From: Paucibacter sediminis
GTDB taxonomy: Bacteria > Pseudomonadota > Gammaproteobacteria > Burkholderiales > Burkholderiaceae_C
Assembly (NCBI RefSeq): GCF_030254645.1
Contig: NZ_CP116346.1
Coordinates: 3,575,001 to 3,639,000, forward strand
Length of the DNA stretch: 64,000 nt
Reading direction: 5' to 3'
Below the pieces are notes generated by a model that was given only the letters and a program-made list of their open reading frames with translations, searched no databases and was not told the DNA's origin. Made by a program: the position numbers and the translations under genes. Position 1 is the first letter of the stretch. The number at the start of each line of letters is the position of its first letter. Positions 58,392-64,000 of this stretch are shown piece after piece.

Positions 58392-59099
58392 ATGTCCCGC
58401 CCACCCATTCTGAACGCGCAGGGGGTGCCTGTTGTCGGCACCGATGCGCATCTGCCTGCCGTGCCCGAAGCCGCGCTGCGTGCTGAGGCCCTGCGCCAGC
58501 GCTTTGCGGCCGCCCCGGCCTGGCAGCCCGAATTTCCCGGCGACGGAGGGCTGTTCAGCCAGCGCGAGCCGAGTGCGGCCGCGGTGCTCTTGCCCCTGGT
58601 GCAGCGGCCCGAGGGCCTGCAGGTGCTGTTGACCCAGCGCACCGCCCACTTGCGTGACCATGCGGGCCAGATCAGTTTCCCGGGCGGGCGCAGCGAGCCC
58701 GAAGACGGCAGCGCGGTGGCGACGGCCTTGCGTGAGGCCGAAGAGGAAATCGGTCTTGGCGCCGAGCACATCGAGGTGATCGGCGAACTGCCCGTCTACA
58801 CCACCGTCACGGCCTTCCATGTCACCCCGGTGGTGGCGCTGGTGCGCCCGGATTTCGAGCTCAAGCTCGACGCCTTCGAGGTGGCCGAGGCCTTCGAGGT
58901 GCCGCTGGCCTGGCTGATGACGCCGGCCCACCATCGCCGCCACCGCTTCAGCTGGGAGGGCGGCGAGCGCCACTTCCTCTCCATGCCCTGGACGGGGTCA
59001 GATCTTGCCGGGCAGGGCGGCGGCGAGCCGCGCGAATACTTCATCTGGGGCGCCACGGCGGCCATGCTGCGCAACTTCTATCGCTTTCTCTCTGCCTGA
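58392..59099 (+). CDS. CoA pyrophosphatase-type Nudix hydrolase
   Basis: This 235-residue protein carries the Nudix box GGRSEPEDGSAVATALREAEEEIG with its metal-binding REAEEE, preceded by LRDHAGQISFP, the UPF0035/NudL signature of CoA pyrophosphatases. It likely cleaves CoA or acyl-CoA to phosphopantetheine and 3',5'-ADP. The ATG at 58392 fits the conserved start; upstream frame overlaps rplS. A loop near residue 203 (WTGSDLAGQGG) is encoded by a near-copy of the recurring GGGTCAGGTCTTGC sequence. Confidence 0.9.
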   Translation: MSRPPILNAQGVPVVGTDAHLPAVPEAALRAEALRQRFAAAPAWQPEFPGDGGLFSQREPSAAAVLLPLVQRPEGLQVLLTQRTAHLRDHAGQISFPGGRSEPEDGSAVATALREAEEEIGLGAEHIEVIGELPVYTTVTAFHVTPVVALVRPDFELKLDAFEVAEAFEVPLAWLMTPAHHRRHRFSWEGGERHFLSMPWTGSDLAGQGGGEPREYFIWGATAAMLRNFYRFLSA

Positions 59100-59119
59100 G
59101 CCCGCTATCATCCCGGGCC

Positions 59120-60109
59120 ATGAACTTCTTTGCGGTCTTGTTCGCGCTGCTCTGTGAACAGCTCAAGCCTTTGCCCCATGGCAACGCGGTACACCATGGC
59201 GTGATCGGCTGGGTGCGCTGGACCGGGCGCAACTTCGACGCCGGCCGCGAACACCATGCGGCGGTGGTCTGGAGCATCACCGCGCTGGGTCCGGCCCTGC
59301 TGGCCGCGCTGCTCTACATCACGCTGCGCCACTTCAGCGTGCTGCTGGCCCTGGCCATGGATGTGGCGGTGCTGTACCTGACCCTGGGCTTCCGCCAGTT
59401 CAGCCATTACTTCACCGACATCCGCGATGCGCTGGAGCGCGGCGATGAACTCGAAGCGCGCCGCCTGCTGGCCGAATGGCGCCACCTGGATGCCAGCGAG
59501 CTGCCGCGCACCGAGCTGCTGCGCCATGTCATCGAGCATTCGCTGCTGGCCGCGCACCGCCATGTGTTCGGCGTGTTCTTCTGGTTCATCCTGCTCTCCA
59601 CCCTGGGCCTGGGTCCGGCCGGCGCGGTGCTCTACCGCATGGCCGAATTCGCCAGCCGCTACTGGGCCTTCAAGAGCCGCACCATCGATGCGCCCACCAA
59701 CGAGCGCCTGATGCAGCTCTCGCGCAAGCTGTTCGGCTGGATCGACTACGTGCCCTCGCGCCTCACCGCCACCGGCTTTGCCATCGTCGGCAATTTCGAG
59801 GAGGCGGTGAACGGCTGGCGGCGCGACGCCGCGCTCTGGATGCATGCCAACGAGGGCATCATCCTGGCCTCGGCGGCCGGTGCCCTGGGCGTGCAGCTGG
59901 GTGGCTCGGCCGCGCCGGGCATCACGCCGGACCGCAGCAAGACCTTCAACGCCGGCGGCGACATGGACGCCACCCTGGCCGATGGCTCCACGCCCGGCCA
60001 GCTGCCCTCGCTGGGCGCGCTGCAGAGCGTGGTCGGCCTGGTGTGGCGCTCGGTGGTGCTGTGGATGCTGCTGCTGGCCCTGCTGACGCTGGCCAACCTG
60101 GTCGGCTGA
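59120..60109 (+). CDS. CobD/CbiB-family membrane protein
   Basis: This 329-residue protein has several hydrophobic segments and CobD/CbiB-like motifs (RQFSHYFTDIRDALERGDELEARRLL, RHVIEHSLLAAHRHVFGVFFWFILLSTLGLGPAGAVLYRMAE). True CobD makes adenosylcobinamide; this branch sits outside cobalamin loci next to the Nudix gene in Burkholderiales, so its role is uncertain. No other cobalamin gene is in the window. Confidence 0.8.
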   Translation: MNFFAVLFALLCEQLKPLPHGNAVHHGVIGWVRWTGRNFDAGREHHAAVVWSITALGPALLAALLYITLRHFSVLLALAMDVAVLYLTLGFRQFSHYFTDIRDALERGDELEARRLLAEWRHLDASELPRTELLRHVIEHSLLAAHRHVFGVFFWFILLSTLGLGPAGAVLYRMAEFASRYWAFKSRTIDAPTNERLMQLSRKLFGWIDYVPSRLTATGFAIVGNFEEAVNGWRRDAALWMHANEGIILASAAGALGVQLGGSAAPGITPDRSKTFNAGGDMDATLADGSTPGQLPSLGALQSVVGLVWRSVVLWMLLLALLTLANLVG

Positions 60110-60110
60110 A

Positions 60111-62132
60111 CTACCGCAGCACCGTCTGCTGCATGAACAGGATCGTCGCGTAGAACTGGAAGTCCTGGTTCTCCTTGCGGGCGAAGCCATGGCCCTCGTT
60201 CTCGGCGCGCAGATACCAGACCGGCGTGCCGTTCTCGCGCACCTTGGCGACGATCTGCTCGGCCTCGGTATAGGGCACGCGGGGGTCGTTCTTGCCCTGC
60301 ACCACGAACAGGGGCTTCGTGATCTTGGCGGCATTGCTGAGCGGTGAGATCCTGTCCTGGAACGCGCGCATCGCCGGATCGCGCTCGTCGCCGTACTCCA
60401 CGCGGCGCAGGTCGCGGCGGTAGCTCTCGGTGTTCTGCAGGAAGGTCACGAAGTGCGAGATGCCCACCACGTCGATGGCGCCGGCAATGCGCTCGGCGTA
60501 ATGGGTGGCCACCGCCAGCGTCATATAGCCGCCGTAGCTGCCGCCCGTGACCAGCACGCGCGAGGCGTCCAGGTTCGGCTGGGTGGCGATCCAGTCCAGC
60601 AGGGCGCCGATGTCCTTCACCGAGTCCTCGCGCTGGAAGCCGTTGTCCAGCGCCAGAAAGCGCTTGCCGTAGCCGGCCGAGCCACGCACATTGGGCTGGA
60701 TCACGGCCATGCCCAGCTCCTGCAGGTAGTAGTTGTTGCGGCCCAGAAAGCCCATCGTGGCCTGCGATTCGGGCCCGCCATGGATGCTGATCAGCACCGG
60801 GCGCTTGCCCTCGAACTGCGTCGGCGGCAGGCTCAGCAGGCCGGAGATGCTGAGGCCGTCAAAGCTCTTCCAGCGCACCAGCTGCTGCTCGCCGAAGCGG
60901 CTGGCGTCGATGCCCGGCGGCACATAGGCCTGGGTCCAGGCCTGGGGCGCACCCCAGCCGGTCTTGGCGCGTGCCACGCTGAACACCTGGCTGGGGCTCC
61001 GGGCATGGCTGACGCCCATCACCAGCTCGCCGCGCTGCTGATCGAAATGCAGCGCACCGATGCTGCCGGCGGGCAGCGGCGGCGTCGGCAGGGGCTTGAG
61101 GCTCAGCGCGTCGAAGAGACGCAGCTCGCCGCGCCCGTCGGCGTTCACGCGCGCGGCCAGCAGGCGGCCATCCCGGCTCAGCGTGGCGCCGCTGACGTCC
61201 CAGGGGATGTCGGCCGAGACGCGCACCAGCTTGCCGCTGCGCAGATCCAGGCGCGCCAGCTCGCGGAACTCGCTGTGGCGGTCGGTGAGCACCCAGAGCT
61301 GCCGGTTGTCGTGGCTGAACTCGCCGGCAAAGTAGACCGCGCGCGCACTGTCGCCAGCGGCCGGCAGCAGCTTGCGCCGCGCGCCGCTGGCGAGGTCCAG
61401 CAACCAGAGTTCAGACTCGTTGGCCGAGATATAGCGCGTCAGCGCGAGCTGCCTGTCGTCGCGCGAGACCGAGCGCACGCCCCAACCGCCGCCTTCCAGC
61501 TGGGCCAGGCGGCGCTTGCCCTCGGGCTTCTCGGGGTCCATGACCCAGATGTCGGTCATCACCTGGGCGCGTGTGCCGCCCTGGGCGGTGCGGTCCAGCG
61601 GCAGCGAGGTGACGACCAGTTGCGCGCTGCGATGCAGCCAGGCGCTCATATTGTGGCGTTCGTCCGGGTTGGTCAGCAGCACCGGGGCGGCGCCCTTGCC
61701 ATCCAGCCGGTACAGCTGCGCCACCTCGGAGCCGCCGCTGCTGCGCTCGAACACGATGTAGCGCCCCTGCCTGGGTTCGTAGCTGGCCTCACCCACCGGA
61801 TCGGCGCCGTCGGTGAGCTGCTCCAGCTCGCCCTGCGGGTTCGTCAGGCGGTAAAGCTGGGCCGTGTTGGCGCCGGCCTTGCGGTGGCTCACCAGCATCT
61901 CGCGCTGCCTGGGATGCCAGTCCACGAAGGCATGGCCGCGGAAGTCGTTGTAGGCCGTGACCTTGTCGGCCAGGCTTTGCGGGATCTCCGGGATGCCCTG
62001 GGCCAGCAGCTTGGGGTTGGGTGACAGGAACTGGGGCGCCTGCGCCTGGCTGGCCTGGGTCAGGCCGGCCAGCAGCAGGCTCAGCGCGATCAGCGCGGTG
62101 CCGCGGCAGCGCTTGGAAGAGGAGTGGGGCAT
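60111..62132 (-). CDS. S9 family peptidase (prolyl oligopeptidase/acylaminoacyl-type)
   Basis: This 673-residue protein has a signal peptide (MPHSSSKRCRGTALIALSLL..., cleavage near AQA), a beta-propeller (about 40-400) and a C-terminal alpha/beta hydrolase domain. The catalytic Ser is about 532 (GGSYGGY), Asp lies in GKNDPRVP, and His is about 648 (EGHGF). It should cleave short peptides in the periplasm. ATG at 62132 is chosen for the signal peptide; GTG at 62165 is in frame. Confidence 0.93.
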   Translation of the reverse strand: MPHSSSKRCRGTALIALSLLLAGLTQASQAQAPQFLSPNPKLLAQGIPEIPQSLADKVTAYNDFRGHAFVDWHPRQREMLVSHRKAGANTAQLYRLTNPQGELEQLTDGADPVGEASYEPRQGRYIVFERSSGGSEVAQLYRLDGKGAAPVLLTNPDERHNMSAWLHRSAQLVVTSLPLDRTAQGGTRAQVMTDIWVMDPEKPEGKRRLAQLEGGGWGVRSVSRDDRQLALTRYISANESELWLLDLASGARRKLLPAAGDSARAVYFAGEFSHDNRQLWVLTDRHSEFRELARLDLRSGKLVRVSADIPWDVSGATLSRDGRLLAARVNADGRGELRLFDALSLKPLPTPPLPAGSIGALHFDQQRGELVMGVSHARSPSQVFSVARAKTGWGAPQAWTQAYVPPGIDASRFGEQQLVRWKSFDGLSISGLLSLPPTQFEGKRPVLISIHGGPESQATMGFLGRNNYYLQELGMAVIQPNVRGSAGYGKRFLALDNGFQREDSVKDIGALLDWIATQPNLDASRVLVTGGSYGGYMTLAVATHYAERIAGAIDVVGISHFVTFLQNTESYRRDLRRVEYGDERDPAMRAFQDRISPLSNAAKITKPLFVVQGKNDPRVPYTEAEQIVAKVRENGTPVWYLRAENEGHGFARKENQDFQFYATILFMQQTVLR

Positions 62133-62238
62133 ATTGGGTACGCGGAAATGAAAGGGCCGCGCCACCCCTGCGGTGCGCGGCCCGTGATTGTGGCAACAGC
62201 GGCCGGGTCTGAGCTAGGTCAGATCCCCGGGTTTTGCC

Positions 62239-63135
62239 TCACTGCGTCTGCTGAATGCCGGCAATCGCCCATTCGCGGCTGCCGTCCTGCGGGCGCACCA
62301 GATGCCAGATCTCGTCGAAGGACTCGGCGGCGGCTTCGCTCTGCTCGCGGATCAGGCCCCAGAAGCGCACGCTCACCACCTGCTGGTCCGGTTCCTGGGC
62401 ACGGTCCAGCAGCTGCGCATTCAGCTGCAGCACGTCGGTGCGCTGCGCGCCCTTGCGATCCAGCAGATCATGCTGCACGGCGGCATACATCTCCGGCGTG
62501 GTGAACTTGCGCAAATCGTTTTGGTCGCCCGCATCGTTGGCGGCCTGCAGGCGGATGAAGACGCGCTTGGCGACTTGCACGAACTCCTCGTCTTCGGCAC
62601 TGCTCACGGGCGCCGCAGCGAGCGGGGCTGTCGCAGCAGCGGCGGCGGCTGGCGCATAGCCAGCACCGGCGTCCGCACCTGCACCTGCACCCGCATACTT
62701 CAGGCCGGCGCCCTGGGCCGGCTTGGCCGCAAAGCGGCGCATCACGAAGCCCACCACCAGCATCAGGGCCACGCCGATCAGCAGCATGGTCATCACATTG
62801 GCCAGTGCGCCGCCAAAGCCGAAATGGCTGGCCAGTGCGGCCAGGCCCAGGCCGGCGGCCAGGCCGGCGATCGGACCCATCCAGCTGCGCTTGGGCGCGG
62901 CGGCTGGCGCGGCCGCGCCGGTCGGGGCGGGGCTGGGCGCGGCTTGCTGGGCCGGCACGCCGCTACCCTGCGGCGTCGTGCTCTGCTGGGTGGGCGGGCT
63001 GGCGGGCTGGGTCGGCACCGTGCGCTTCATGCCAGCGGAGCCGCCGCCGCCGATGCGCTTGGCCTCGGCGTCCGGGCTCAGCATGCTCAGGCTCAGGGCG
63101 GCCACCAGGGTGGCGATCAGCAATCCATGTTTCAC
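62239..63135 (-). CDS. Tim44-like domain membrane protein
   Basis: This 298-residue protein starts with a signal/anchor sequence and a GGGGSAGMKRT glycine stretch, then a Pro/Ala-rich region, two transmembrane helices (about 107-150) and a C-terminal Tim44-like domain (about 185-298). The start is GTG at 63135 preceded by AAGGAG. In bacteria such proteins are found in the inner membrane and may handle unfolded proteins or lipids; the function is not established. Confidence 0.88.
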   Translation of the reverse strand: MKHGLLIATLVAALSLSMLSPDAEAKRIGGGGSAGMKRTVPTQPASPPTQQSTTPQGSGVPAQQAAPSPAPTGAAAPAAAPKRSWMGPIAGLAAGLGLAALASHFGFGGALANVMTMLLIGVALMLVVGFVMRRFAAKPAQGAGLKYAGAGAGADAGAGYAPAAAAAATAPLAAAPVSSAEDEEFVQVAKRVFIRLQAANDAGDQNDLRKFTTPEMYAAVQHDLLDRKGAQRTDVLQLNAQLLDRAQEPDQQVVSVRFWGLIREQSEAAAESFDEIWHLVRPQDGSREWAIAGIQQTQ

Positions 63136-63197
63136 GTCTTCATCTCCTTGCGGCCATCGACGGCCGTGGCGGGCATATGGGGTCGGGCGGGGGCAAT

Positions 63198-63974
63198 TCA
63201 AGCGTCGCGCACATCGGCCAGCACCTTGCTGCCGAAGTCGGGGCGCGCCAGGAACTTGAGGATGCGCGCGGCCGCCTCGTCGGGGCTGGCCAGCAGGCCC
63301 TCGCGCTTGAAATTGGCGAACTGTGCCTGGTCGGGGAACTTGCTAGGGTCGCCGCTGCGCAGCTGGGTCTGCATATCGGTGTCGATGATGCCGGGTGCCA
63401 GCGAGACGATCTGCGCGCCGTTCAAACCCTGGCCGCGCTTGTGGGCCTCGTCCAGTGCCATCGCGGCGGACAGGTTGTCCATGCCGGCCTTGGCGGCGCA
63501 GTAGCCGGCGCTGGCCGCCATGGCGCGGCGCCCCAGGCCGGATGAGATATTGAGGATGCGCCGGGCGCCCGGCCAGGCGCGCGTGGCGTCGAGGAAGGCG
63601 GCACTCAGCAGCAGCGTCGCCTCCAGGCTGACGCGCAGGGTGCGCGAGAGTTCGGCCAGCGGCAATTCGTCCACCGGGCCGGGCGGGCTCACCGCGGCCG
63701 CGTTGTTGATGAGGGTGAGGCTGCGGTAGCCCTGGCCGTCCTGCTGGCTCAGCCAGCTGCGCAGCTGTTCGGCGGCGGGCAGGGGATCGGACAGATCGGC
63801 CGTCCATTGCTGCAGCGGCGCGCCCAGCCGCGCGGCCTCGGCCTGCAAGGCCTCGCTGCGCTGGCGCGCGATGCCGATGAGCTGCCGCGACGGCGCCAGC
63901 AGCTGGCGGGCTATCGCCTCGCCCATGCCGCGCGAGGCGCCGGTGACGATGGTGAGATCGGTGAGGGTGTTCAT
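63198..63974 (-). CDS. Short-chain dehydrogenase/reductase
   Basis: This 258-residue classical SDR has TGASRGMG (11-18 region), NNAA, a Ser in LNISSGLG and YCAAK (Tyr-x3-Lys). NAD(P)-dependent substrate is unknown. The ATG at 63974 is chosen over a TTG at 63992. The sequence ending LADVRDA matches a subgroup including sepiapterin-reductase-like proteins, which is only suggestive. Confidence 0.88.
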   Translation of the reverse strand: MNTLTDLTIVTGASRGMGEAIARQLLAPSRQLIGIARQRSEALQAEAARLGAPLQQWTADLSDPLPAAEQLRSWLSQQDGQGYRSLTLINNAAAVSPPGPVDELPLAELSRTLRVSLEATLLLSAAFLDATRAWPGARRILNISSGLGRRAMAASAGYCAAKAGMDNLSAAMALDEAHKRGQGLNGAQIVSLAPGIIDTDMQTQLRSGDPSKFPDQAQFANFKREGLLASPDEAAARILKFLARPDFGSKVLADVRDA

Positions 63975-64000
63975 GGGCGCATGGTAGGGCAAGCTACAGT

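Overview
The window reads as a chromosomal segment of a high-GC betaproteobacterium of the order Burkholderiales, probably in the Roseateles/Paucibacter/Pelomonas/Rubrivivax group. The evidence is the housekeeping order (DUF3579 opposite argD-argF, rpsT opposite murJ, hda-HAD-pcnB-folK, rpsP-rimM-trmD-rplS, NudL-type Nudix next to a CobD/CbiB-like gene), dense G/C-ending codons, and a PEP-CTERM-associated TPR protein. This placement comes from family knowledge; no database search was run. The genes are closely packed, with many 4-base ATGA stop/start overlaps. I see no tRNA, rRNA, CRISPR array, prophage or insertion sequence.

Positions 1-31,400 form a large alpha-glucan and sugar locus. A GH13 enzyme cut by the window edge, a GH32 fructosidase and a short-chain dehydrogenase form a coupled + strand unit (1-3333), followed by a DHH-family phosphoesterase. 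On the - strand, malK-malE-malF-malG, a secreted GH13 amylase and an aldo/keto reductase run from 12,198 down to 4,316. Divergently, glgP-glgB-glgX-malQ and a cation antiporter run on the + strand (12,546-22,106). Further on, - strand pfp and a TPR-GGDEF gene (22,125-24,937) precede two coupled secreted GH13 enzymes on the - strand (24,978-28,465), which lie opposite a secreted pullulanase (28,647-31,388). Together these would degrade starch, glycogen, pullulan and cyclodextrins in the periplasm, import maltodextrins by MalEFGK, and process them by phosphorolysis (GlgP), debranching (GlgX), transglycosylation (MalQ) and branching (GlgB). A pyrophosphate-dependent phosphofructokinase joins this to glycolysis. 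Both divergent promoter regions (12,199-12,545 and 28,466-28,646) carry 15-bp TGTAG...AC(A/T) dyads that look like sites of one transcription factor not encoded here.

Positions 31,500-40,350 hold a transglutaminase-like/TPR lipoprotein, a cysteine-cluster protein, a sterol-desaturase-family membrane enzyme, the large TPR lipoprotein PrsT, a Ser/Thr kinase-UspA fusion coupled to a metallophosphoesterase, and an orphan solute-binding protein.

Positions 40,350-64,000 are mostly conserved chromosomal genes: argF/argD, DUF3579, a frameshifted M14 carboxypeptidase with an alpha/beta hydrolase in a lower-GC patch, rpsT, murJ, a SirB1-type protein, an AI-2E-family permease, hda, a HAD phosphatase, pcnB, folK, DUF486, a DUF47-Pit phosphate transport pair, a TM2 protein, a GNAT, the rpsP-rimM-trmD-rplS operon, a Nudix hydrolase, a CobD/CbiB-like protein, an S9 peptidase, a Tim44-domain protein and an SDR.

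The items most worth a second look are the shared operator-like motif, the REP-like hairpin array between malF and malG, the Pfp/AGDEF-cyclase coupling, the kinase-UspA/phosphatase pair and the single-base frameshift in the M14 gene.
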